Assembly (NCBI GenBank): GCA_903813345.2
Contig: CAIIXF020000006.1
Coordinates: 14,142,348 to 14,206,347 of the forward strand
Direction of reading: 5' to 3'
Origin: Owenia fusiformis
Taxonomy: Eukaryota > Annelida > Polychaeta > Sabellida > Oweniidae
Length of the DNA stretch: 64,000 nucleotides
In this document: one piece after another, positions 14,301 to 26,300 of the stretch
How positions within the stretch are numbered: position 1 is the first letter of the stretch
Layout: each line of letters starts with the position of its first letter
Notes under the pieces: generated by a model
Database searches by the model: none
Told to the model about the DNA's origin: nothing
What the model saw: the letters and a program-made list of their open reading frames with translations, nothing else
Position numbers and translations under genes: made by a program

Positions 14301-17300
14301 ATTATTTTATTGTATTTGTGATATTTTAGGTGAAATGTTGATTCATGATGTTGAGAGAAGTGACGAAGGAGAGTATGAATGCCAGGCCACAAATCCAGCT
14401 GGTCAGGATAGAGCTTTTGCTAAAATCAATTATATACGTAAGTACACATGAAACAAAATATTTAGGGCTAAACATTTTATACTTCAATTATTGATTATAC
14501 TTTTACAGATTACTTTTCATTACAGTGTCTGGAAAGTCCAGAATGGCTGTATATTTAGCATACAATAGAACCTCATCTTACCTTACCAAAGAAGATTTTT
14601 AAGCTTTACCTTAACTTAACTTCATGTATCTTGATATTGCTTACTTGCACCATATTATAAGTATACCCATTCTCTTTCTAACCTACAGAGGCCCCAAAGG
14701 TGACAGTTGACAAAGATAGGATGCTGGTTGCTAATGGAGACACTGTTACTATGGTTTGTAATGCTGAGGGAATCCCGCCACCCAAAATTGAATGGTTCAA
14801 AGGGGAAACTCAGGTATGCGTTATCTAGTTTTCATCAAATGGCAGATTGTGATTGTTGATTTCATTTTTTTTAGTTTTTATTGAATAGAACTACTTTGTC
14901 ATGGACATTCGACATTTTCAAGTATATCTAGCTTGTATGATATAGAAACTTTACAATCCAATAATTAGTCCCCTTATCATCTGTGGTCACTACAATCTCA
15001 CAATATATTCTACCACTTTGAGTACAGTTATGTGAATTACATGATGACAAATGAAGAATTGACAATATACCATATCCATGGCAGTGGAATATATAACTGG
15101 ATAGTGGCATCAAGATAAAAGAATGATTTCTTCTGTTGCATCATAGTTTATGGCATACAAACTTGAGGATTTTGTAATCTACTTAATCTTAATACCATTG
15201 TACATTCTGTGTTCATTTTCTGATACAATATTCTTGTTTCAGCTGATAGATTTATCGTTCATCCAAATCACCAAGAGTGGTGAGCTTATCATCCTTGGGG
15301 TACAAGAGATGGATGCAGGAGACTATAACTGTGTGGCATCTAATGAAGCTGGTAGTGATGAGGCTACCATTGCACTTGATGTTGGATGTAAGTTACGCTG
15401 TTAAGCAAGGCTCTATACTTGGTGTGTGGTTTCTAGTTCATCTCAGTGTATTGAACTTAAGTGTGCTATGCGAGTGGGGATGTTGAAGTCTAACTACCTC
15501 AAAAATTGTGCAACACCAGATATTTTATATAATGGAGTACCAAAAGTCTCCGAGTGCTCTTATAAGTATGTTATATATTTGATTATCATGAGAAATCTAT
15601 GTATTTCACACATTTAATAACATAAAATGATAACATAATTTCAAACTCCAACAAAGCTATAGATTAATTTCTATTTCATGACCAGCTATCCCAGAGATTG
15701 TCCAAGCCCCAAACAGTGTTGGTATTGCAATTGAAAAGAATGCAACCCTACCCTGCTCTGCGGATGGCCTCCCACCTCCCACTGTGACTTGGAGGAGAGA
15801 GGATGGGCAACCCATGGACTTCTCAGCCAGAGGAAGGTTCAGGCAGCTCCCATCAGGGGCTCTCTTTATCAGAAGTAGGTTTTCAAGCTCACTTCTAATT
15901 CCATAAGTGAACTTGCAAAACTTTAGATGTATGATAACATGAAAGAAAAAATTAATTGACCCCAAAAATTTAAGTTGGACACAATTTTTATGTCTAAGTA
16001 AATTACAAACTTTAAATCATATTTTTTGTCATGCCATTTATTTATCATAAATAGTAATAACTTGCTTTTTTTGTAGAAATCACACTAGATGATGAAGGAC
16101 TCTACGTATGCAGTGTCTCTAACCAGTTTGGAACACAAGATGCCTCTGCTTATATTACTGTAACAGGTAAACTCTTATAGGATTATGCCTTAAAATAAAT
16201 ACCTTTTTGTTAGAACTGTCCACTGAGTGTCATCCTAAGGAACAATATTGTTCACTTTGTGATATGACCTAAATGTCCTTTATATTAGGACTCAGGACAT
16301 TCAATGCATAAATGTGGGTTCAACTGTGTATTTTGACATTAATATTGCCTCAAAAATTATCAAAATATTACATTAATGATCCCAGAAAGAATTGATATTG
16401 AATCTTCTTATAAACCAGGAAATAACGAGCATCTCCCATCTATACATGTATACTGATTAACATTAGTCATATTGTACTCGACCAAGACTTATCCAGTAAT
16501 GCTTCATCATTACATATATTTCTAGGTGTTGTAAGACCTGTTATAGCATACACTAACCCTTACTATGAGGCCATCGAGAGTCGAACTGTGCAGTTGAGTT
16601 GTCTTGTGTTGCTAGGCAACCCCAGGCCAAAGGTCATGTGGTTGAAACATGGGGAAGTTGTGCAGAACAGTGACAGGTATGTTATTGAAGGTGTTGAAAC
16701 TATGGTGAAACTAGAAGCCAAGGTCTTTGTCATTTAAAAAGATAAAAAATTTGTTGCCATTAATGGTTGGAAAGAATGTTTTAATTTTACAAAATAAAAG
16801 GGCATTCTCTTTAAATGAGTGTTCCTTGCTGATAACAAAGTAATAAAAAAAAAGCTGATAAAAATACATGTGGAATGGAAATTCTTGAATTAACCAATTA
16901 TCCCAAGTTTAGAATGTATCTAGTATATGAGAAAAACTTTTATACTTTGTTCCATAAACATATTCCCATTGTTCACTGATAATGTTGCTATTATGAAGGC
17001 ATAAACGGAAAACAATGACATAGAATAAAATGTATTGTTCCAGGTTCAAGGTTTCCAACAATGGGGTGTTGGAGATTGTGGATGTTGATGCAAAAGATGA
17101 AGGAGAATATACATGTGTGGCTACAAATGTAGGTGGCAATGCAACATTCATGGCAAGGCTGGATGTGCAAAGTAAGCATCAATCAGAAATTCTCCAAACT
17201 AAATGTAGAGGTTTATTACTAGATGAATTCTAAGTTAAAAGGTTTTGACCATGACCATTGTGATCCTGGTCATGTAAATGATATATAGAGTAGTAAAACT

Positions 17301-20300
17301 GATTGAAGGTCAAACCAGAAAAAAAAGTTAAAAGGTCTGTGTCTTCTAAGTAGGACATCATAATTACCATTACCATGGGCCAACATTAAAGGAATTTTTA
17401 TAGCTAGAATGTTTCATCCGGATATACTCCCTTGATATAATAATTGATAGGTTATCTTAAAGCTTTAAGGAAGGTTGTATACATTTGCTTTCTTGATGAG
17501 ATTTTGTAACTTGTAATACCACTTCGAAGGAATAGTTATAATGATATTTGACACCAACTAGTATTGTACTGTTAAAATCAACATAAAATATTTTAGTTCC
17601 TGCACGTATCAAGGATGATGGAATTCATGAGGTCACAGTGGTTCAAGGTCGTTCAGTGACTTTACCTTGTGAGGTCAGTGGAGACCCTCGACCAATCATA
17701 GAGTGGACGCGAAACAGTAATAGGATTTCCCCAACTGACCCACATTACTTCATAAACGAGCTCGGGAGTTTAGAAATTTTTAGCGCCGATCCTCAAGACA
17801 GCGCAACATATTCCTGTGAGGCAATGAATGTAGCTGGTGTGGCTTCAAAGAAAATCACTCTTTATGTACATGGTTAGTATATCCTGTTGTTTTATCCCAT
17901 GATACTACTCTCTGGTGAATAACACCTGGGGATTTGATATTGGAAATATCATATTGTCCTTTGGAATAAAACCCATATTCAATCCCTCCTAGTTAATAAC
18001 CTATAATCTTGATGTGAGGTACAGTTTAAAGATTACTTTAACTCTAGAGTATGGTTTATAACTTATCTTTGAGAATAATTTTGAAAGACATACAACTCTA
18101 GTGATACTGTATTTTAAATTCTCATAACTTGTTTTTTCTTCACTGGGGTAACTGATGAGAAACTTGCAATTGCAGCATTTGATTTTTATTTCAGTTCCAC
18201 CACAAATTGACCATTCCGAAGATGAATTTACAGTCATTGTTGGGAACTCTGTTACCCTGCCCTGTTCCAACAGTGGGATTCCTCGTCCTATACTAACTTG
18301 GCGTAAAGATGGTGAAAGTCTTGGACGCGTTGATCAGAGATATGGTTTTCTGCCACAAGGTATTTTAAATTCTTGCATAGTCTCAATTGGAAATCATTCC
18401 TCTATAAGAACAAATTGTATGAATTATCATAAATACATGTACACTACAACGTACACAAATAATTATATATAATTACATGTAAAGGAAGTGTTTAATATAC
18501 ATGTAAGTGTGAATTATTACCAGTGGGAAACCAGAGACTATGATTTTGATCCCCTCTCATGAATATCTAAATTCTTTCTGTATCATTAATTTTTTAAATT
18601 CAAGTCTTCTACCATTTGTAGTAATGTCACGTATTGTATTAAGGCTATAATGTTTTATGTTACATTTAGGGGGTCTAAGGATAGATCAGACATATGTGGA
18701 TGACGCAGGGGTGTACGAGTGCATCGCAAGTAACATTGCGGGAATGACAGTTATGTCACGTATTGTATTAAGGCTATAATGTTTTATGTTACATTTAGGG
18801 GGTCTAAGGATAGATCAGACATATGTGGATGACGCAGGGGTGTACGAGTGCATCGCAAGTAACATTGCGGGAATGACAGTTATGTCACGTATTGTATTAA
18901 GGCTATAATGTTTTATGTTACATTTAGGGGGTCTAAGGATAGATCAGACATATGTGGATGACGCAGGGGTGTACGAGTGCATCGCAAGTAACATTGCGGG
19001 AATGACAGTTATGTCATGTATTGTATTAAGGCTATAATGTTTTATGTTACATTTAGGGGGTCTAAGGATAGATCAGACATATGTGGATGACGGAGGGGTG
19101 TACGAGTGCATCGCAAGTAACATTGCGGGAATGACAGTTATGTCATGTATTGTATTAAGGCTATAATGTTTTATGTTACATTTAGGGGGTCTAAGGATAG
19201 ATCAGACATATGTGGATGACGCAGGGGTGTACGAGTGCATCGCAAGTAACATTGCGGGAATGACAGTTATGTCATGTATTGTATTAAGGCTATAATGTTT
19301 TATGTTACATTTAGGGGGTCTAAGGATAGATCAGACATATGTGGATGACGCAGGGGTGTACGAGTGCATCGCAAGTAACATTGCGGGAATGACAGTTATG
19401 TCATGTATTGTATTAAGGCTATAATGTTTTATGTTACATTTAGGGGGTCTAAGGATAGATCAGACATATGTGGATGACGCAGGGGTGTACGAGTGCATCG
19501 CAAGTAACATTGCGGGAATGACAGTTATGTCATGTATTGTATTAAGGCTATAATGTTTTATGTTACATTTAGGGGGTCTAAGGATAGATCAGACATATGT
19601 GGATGACGCAGGGGTGTACGAGTGCATCGCAAGTAACATTGCGGGAATGACAGTTATGTCATGTATTGTATTAAGGCTATAATGTTTTACATGTATGTTA
19701 CATTTAGGGGGTCTAAGGATAGATCAGACATATGTGGATGACGCAGGGGTGTACGAGTGCATCGCAAGTAACATTGCGGGAATGACAGTTATGTCATGTA
19801 TTGTATTAAGGCTATAATGTTTTATGTTACATTTAGGGGGTCTAAGGATAGATCAGACATATGTCGATGACGCAGCGGTGTACGAGTGCATCGCAAGTAA
19901 CATTGCGGGAATGACAGTTATGTCATGTATTGTATTAAGGCTATAATGTTTTATGTTACATTTAGGGGGTCTAAGGATAGATCAGACATATGTGGATGAC
20001 GCAGGGGTGTACGAGTGCATCGCAAGTAACATTGCGGGGAATGACACCAAGCTCATCACACTCATCATTCAAGGTAATTATGGAAATATCTATTCTTGAT
20101 TGATATTGCTATTTTATTGTGGCACCATGTGGCTTTGGCATAATGAACACATATGAATGTTATAGATTTTATGATATAAAATTGATGTTATATTGGTTAT
20201 ACAATATCTGTAATTACTTATAATATGCAACGATTGCAACTATATTATGTTTATAAGTCCAAATGTTTCGTTTGTATTTGTATGATTAAATTGAATTATC

Positions 20301-23300
20301 TCAATATTGGGTCATATGATGTTTCAATATCTAAAAATATAGTACTATCCTATGTGTTGTTAGTGTTGTTAGACACTACTGTACAGTACTCTTTACTAAA
20401 ATGTTTATAGGTTCAGATGTTTCTTGGCCTCAGCTTTTAATACAACTCTGTCAATTTTTCCACTTGTGGTCAGTGGGAATTCGTCCATGATAATAAAATA
20501 CCTGGGGGCATTGCTCAGGCCATCTGCTGTTATGTCTCCAAATATGGAAGCACACCATACCTTCATATCATTTCCTGTGAGTTCCCGTCCAGTGTGTGTT
20601 ATGATACATGCACACAATTCTTCATGCAGACGAGGGTCAGGCACCCCAACGACCTGTACTTGGTGAACATCGGGGTGATTCGCAATCTCTTTTTCAATGG
20701 TAGAAGGTTGGACAATAACTGTGCCACGCTTGATGAACTCTTTCAGTCTCCCAGCTATCGTGATATACCCATAAGGTGTCATCGTACCTATATCACCTGT
20801 GTGACACCAGCCTTCATTATCAATAACTTCACTTGTTGCGGCTTCATTGTTCAGGTATCCAAGAAAGACAGGATAGCCACGAATACATATTTCCCCAGGC
20901 GTGTTCACGGCGGGAATTGAACCATCTGGTGCCTGAATGGAAATCTCAATGTTTGGTATCGGATACCCCACAGTGAGATGCTGCTTTGTGAAATCTCCTT
21001 TAGGAAACATGCATGTCACAGTATTAGCTTCGGTAGCTCCATAAACTATACTTATATTTGTCCTTGTTCTTAGTTTGAAATCTTCTACCATTTTTGGGTC
21101 AACTCGTTGTCCTCCAGTCCCAGTGATCTTCCATGTTGACAGGTCAAATTTGGAGAAATTCTCATCATCTAAATCCAGTATGTCAAACATCATATATGGC
21201 AGCATACCAGCCATTGTTAACCTCTCTTTCTGTATTATCCCAAGGATCTTTTCTGCAGCCCACGATTTTGCAGCAGTGTATTTCGCATTAACTGTAACAG
21301 TTGTAGTTTCAAGTACTAATGGCAGCATTATGCCTAGTATGCCTCCTATCCAAGTCATGGGGCGGTCCAAAAATAGACGATCACGTTTAACAAGTCCAAT
21401 TCTTTGACCTATGTATTTGACGGGTGTTAATAATTCTCTGTGTGGTAGAAGGCAGTATTTAGGCTTCCCTGTACTGCCTGATGTTAATGTCACGCATAAA
21501 GGTGAATCAATGGTGATTGTTTTGGTTAAATCTGCAATTTGAACTTTATCTTCGACAGACTTTTTATCACTTAGTGAATTGTAGGTAATTGCACCATCGG
21601 GTGTAGCATCATCAGTAATGACAATCACGTGTCTCAATGCTGGCATGTCATCATCAATTTCACCCCTAAGAACTTTAGCAAACACTCTCATGACAATGTC
21701 CTTCTTAGGGCCTTCACTGATGTCAACTATTACAGCCTTGATGTTGCATTCGTTCACATGTTCAATGAGGTCTTCACCACTGACAAGGTTGAAGCTCAGA
21801 AAAACAGGTACGGCTGCCAAATTAATGGCAGCTCCTAGAGAGCATATAAGCTCATGGCAGTTAGGTGCAAGGATTCCTATAAAATCTCCAGAACTTAAGC
21901 CAATCTTGGATAGTGATACCGCAAGGTCTTCTGAGGACTCAACCCAATCATTGAATGACAAGACATCTTTTCGGTTACCATCCGAGTCCATGAATACTAT
22001 AGCCTCATTTTCATTATTCCGCTGTTCTCTCAGGTAATCTAATGCCGTTTTAGTGTCTGGTGGGTCAGATGTTGAAGTTTTGATGTAGCTTTTTGTCAGT
22101 GGCTCCTTGATAGGTTGAATAATTGAATCATATGCTTCTACATATTCCATCTGAAAATTGACAATGGTATATCATTACTAAACAGAAAATCTACTCTTCA
22201 TGGTCAAATGGAAAAAAGAACATAAAATTATTGCACTGCAATTTGAGCATTAATGTGACATTTGAGATGTTTATATTTTTGAATATGCTTTAGTTATACT
22301 GTTATTTTTGAGAGAGTAGAGCTAGTTTAATTCTTTGTTCCAGTTAATGTTATACTGTATTTACATTTTACAATTACATACCCACTATGTGTGTTTTTGG
22401 ATAAATGATATTTCTCTTTCTGTACTATGTTATTTTGTGAAAAAAACATTGTTAAGAATGTATCATATCTTACCTTTTCATTGGTGTGCCCTGGATTTTC
22501 TTTGGTCAGCTTGTTAGATCGTATTGAAAGTTATAAGTTGAAAAGATAAGAAGTGCATAGGTCTGGATGACAAATGAGGCCAACATGTGACATATAACCC
22601 TACTGTATACTTCTATATCTTCAACAATCACTTTATAATCAGTTCAGTACGATACACTTATGTTCAAGTATGCTGAAGCTATAAACAATGTTTGAAGATA
22701 TGTAGATAAAGCCGTGGCTAAGTTAAAAACATGTTAAATGTAACACACAACAAATAAAGAAAACAGCAATATAGACCTCCTTTTTGTGACAAATCAAAGT
22801 TATAGTTCTCCATTATAAACCGCATGAGAATTAAAGATTAAAGTTAAGTTGTATATTATTAGTCAATATAGACCTCCTTTTTGTGACAAATCAAAGTTAT
22901 AGTTCTCCATTATAAACCGCATGAGAATTAAAAATTAAAGTTAAGTTGTATATTATTAGTCAATATAGACTTTCTTTTTGTGACAAATCAAAGTTATAGT
23001 TCTCCATTATAAACCGCATGAGAATTAAAAATTAAAGTTAAGTTGTATATTATTAGTCAATATAGACCTCCTTTTTGTGACAAATCAAAGTTATAGTTCT
23101 CCATTATAAACCGCATGAGAATTAAAAATTAAAGTTAAGTTGTATATTATTAGTCAATATAGACCTCCTTTTTGTGACTATTAAATGTGACTATTGTATT
23201 TCTTCTCTATAAACATTGATCTGCCTGAATTTGAATTAAAGATTGACATTAACATTAAGATTCTGCAAGTATTTCCCCCAGGGAAAAAATAGACAAAATT

Positions 23301-26300
23301 TAGTGTCTGATCTCAAACAAACAACAACAAAAATTCTGTGCCAAGAATCATCTTTTAACCATTAAAATTCCAGAGTACGAGAAAAACAAGTGTAGTCCCA
23401 CTGGCGGATCCAGAAGTTACCAAGGGGGACCCCTGTATTCAGAAGATTGCTTGTGTATATTTTTGCATATTTTTATATTTCAGTACCTCCCACAATTGTC
23501 AGCGAAGGCCCAACTGATATTGTAGTTATATCTGGACAACCTGTCTTGCTTGAATGTGAAACAGAAGGTGACCCATCACCATTTGTGCGATGGAAGAAAA
23601 ATGGAGAGAGTATTACATTTTTGGAACAAGAAGGTATGTGCTGTTCTGGGACATGTGATTTTTAAGACATTTGAATTTCCTATCTTATTTTTACATGTAT
23701 TGTGATAATTGTATAGTAAATATATGTTTCCTGTAATAATCTTGATTTTGATGTATTTGCAGATTTGTTGAAAAGTCTAGATTTTGTTATCTTTTATCTG
23801 TTTCCCTGAGTTGAATTTATTTTGCTGGTGCATTTTATACTTTCGTTTCGTACAATGTGTGTCAGTCATAGGTGTAAAGCAAACCCATTCTTTTCCATTG
23901 AGTTCCTTGTGTCATGGGCTTTCAACTAATTGAAAGCCCATGCTTGCGTTCACTAACAAATATGTGTTGGACACAAAGGTATATTAAAACATTCTTCAAA
24001 TTGCAGGTAGAGATTTTATGATATATATTAAGGGTATTTTTGCTTCAATTTCTTTAGGGGAATCACTTGGCGTTGTAACATCACTTTCTTTAGCCCAATC
24101 AATGAAAAAATCATCAGTTGAAAAAATGATGAAGGAGAAGAGTGAGTGATCATTCTCAATTACAAGGAGTGAAGAATTCTCAAAAATCTCATTGGGTCAC
24201 AAAAATGAGAGATTTCCAAGAAAAAAATGAACAGACAAAAAACACCATGTTCCAAATTGTACAGAGTAAAAAATCTGGCAGTATTTCTGATGTTTTGGGA
24301 GGAGAAAAAGCAAATATTTTTTGTGACCCTGTTGAGATTGTTTTGCCATTGATTCTCACTTTACTGTGTTGAGGTTGATATAGTAGGCTTAAAGGGTTAG
24401 ATTTGATCATGTATGCTCACATGATTTGTAGATTTTTCAATTTCATGCTTGCTTACATATCATCTGTTTAGCTTAATGGGCACTTTTCATTTGACAAAGC
24501 CTTTAGCTTTTATATTTCACCTGCTATTAAATTCAATAATTTTTATGATTAATTAGCTTTAAATTGATTTGTATGCTGCTTCAGCTTTCACATGGTACTC
24601 TAAAAACAAGACTCCTAATATTTTTTGTCAACCCAGCACAGAGTAGCTGATAATTGCTAAATAAGCACTAAAACAATTTGAATTTTTCAGTGTAATCTTT
24701 GGTGTATGGCACAAGTAGAAAATCACATTCCATTATACATGTATATATCACAGGAACACGCTTCTAAAATGATCAACTGCTGCTTACATCATTACAAATA
24801 TATACTTATATTTTATCATTATAATATATATTATATTTTACCCTTACAAATATATATTTATATTTTATCATTACAAATATATATTTATGTTTTATCATTA
24901 TAAGTATATATTTGTATTTCATACTTGAGTGGGTTTGGGGTAGATATCACCCGGGAATATATATCATATCTGAGGAGCGGGCAGGATATATTGTATATGT
25001 CCCGCTCTAAGCAAAATGCGGGCAGATATAATATATCCATCCCGCTCCCGGGAATTTTTTCAAAAGTTTAAAAAAGTTAAAAAATTTAAAAATTTAGATT
25101 TCAGAAGTTTAAAATTTTTCAAAAAGTTTAAATGTTACAATTCTATTGTATTGAGCTGAAGGAATATTATGAAAATGTTAAATGTAAATTGTGCTTTTAC
25201 AGTATAGGCCTATCTTGTCATTTGAAAAAGGTGGTAAAGGTTATATCTACCCCAAACCCACTCAAGTATGAGATACACCAGTTATGTACGGTCGGTTTTG
25301 GATATAGGGTATATCCCTCGGGAAATATTTATATCTTCCCTTGGTCCCTTTGGTCCCTCGGGGAGATATAAACATATCCCCCAGGATATACCCTATATCC
25401 AAAACCTCCCAGTACATAACCCTTATATATTTTATCATTGCAGATATGTATTTAGATTTTATCATTGCAAATATATATTATTACAAATATAAATTCATAA
25501 TAATATATGTCATAGTATATATCATATGACAGTCAAGTTTTTCTTTCAAAATAGTAGAGATTCAATTATTTTTTCTTTGAAGTAAAACTGGGAGGTGTCA
25601 TTTTCATTAGGCACTAAACTAAACTACAAACTGTGTACCCATCTCTTCAACTTTTTGACTTTTTGAGAGAATAGCATTATGACTGTCATTGATATATTTC
25701 ATCATTATATTCACATATGCACTTCATAAAAACATCTGATCACAAGATTCTTGCTAGATATGTTTCTTGAATCACCTTCCAAGTGTTTGATTAATTCACC
25801 TTTGCAAGATTATCATGGACCATTTAACCTCTTGAATACCCAGAATGACATATGTCACAAATAAGATTCCATGGGAACCAGAGCATCAGATATATCTGTC
25901 ACAGAATTATATTTTTCACTAAAATCCGATCCAATCTACACAAATTATGTTTTTATTAAATGTATGTAGTGTGTCTATGTTTACTGTTCTTATGAAATCA
26001 AAAAAATCAAATATTGTGTAATTAGTTGTAAATGTCCAAAAACTGGCAAAAAAGCAAAAAAATGCTCTGGTTTCAAACCCTTTTTAGAGCCTTGTATTCA
26101 AGAGGTTAATTGTCTCTAGAGAAAATTACACAATTGCTGACAAAAGGTTCATGATTTCATTCTCACCCCCACCCCTCATGAAGTCTTTCTCACCAGATGG
26201 CTTTATTTTACTCACTAGGTGTCGCTGGCAGGTTCACTAATGAGCGCAGCTTTGTACGCAATCGAAGAAATGCTTTGGAATTTGGATTAGTAGGCTTGGG

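Larger units (their letters stand above)
20074..23483 (+). other. HMCN1: 3.4-kb intron between Ig8 and Ig9 hosting a nested gene
   Basis: Carries a complete acyl-CoA synthetase ORF on the minus strand (20405-22150) and a 97-bp tandem array (22767-23181). Near 23398 the phrase actggcggatccag followed by a G/C run resembles a transposon end but has no partner. Confidence 0.8.

Noticed and set aside
21618-22037. 139-aa + strand open frame opposite the acyl-CoA synthetase
   Set aside because: Shadow of the minus-strand synthetase, which carries every catalytic motif.
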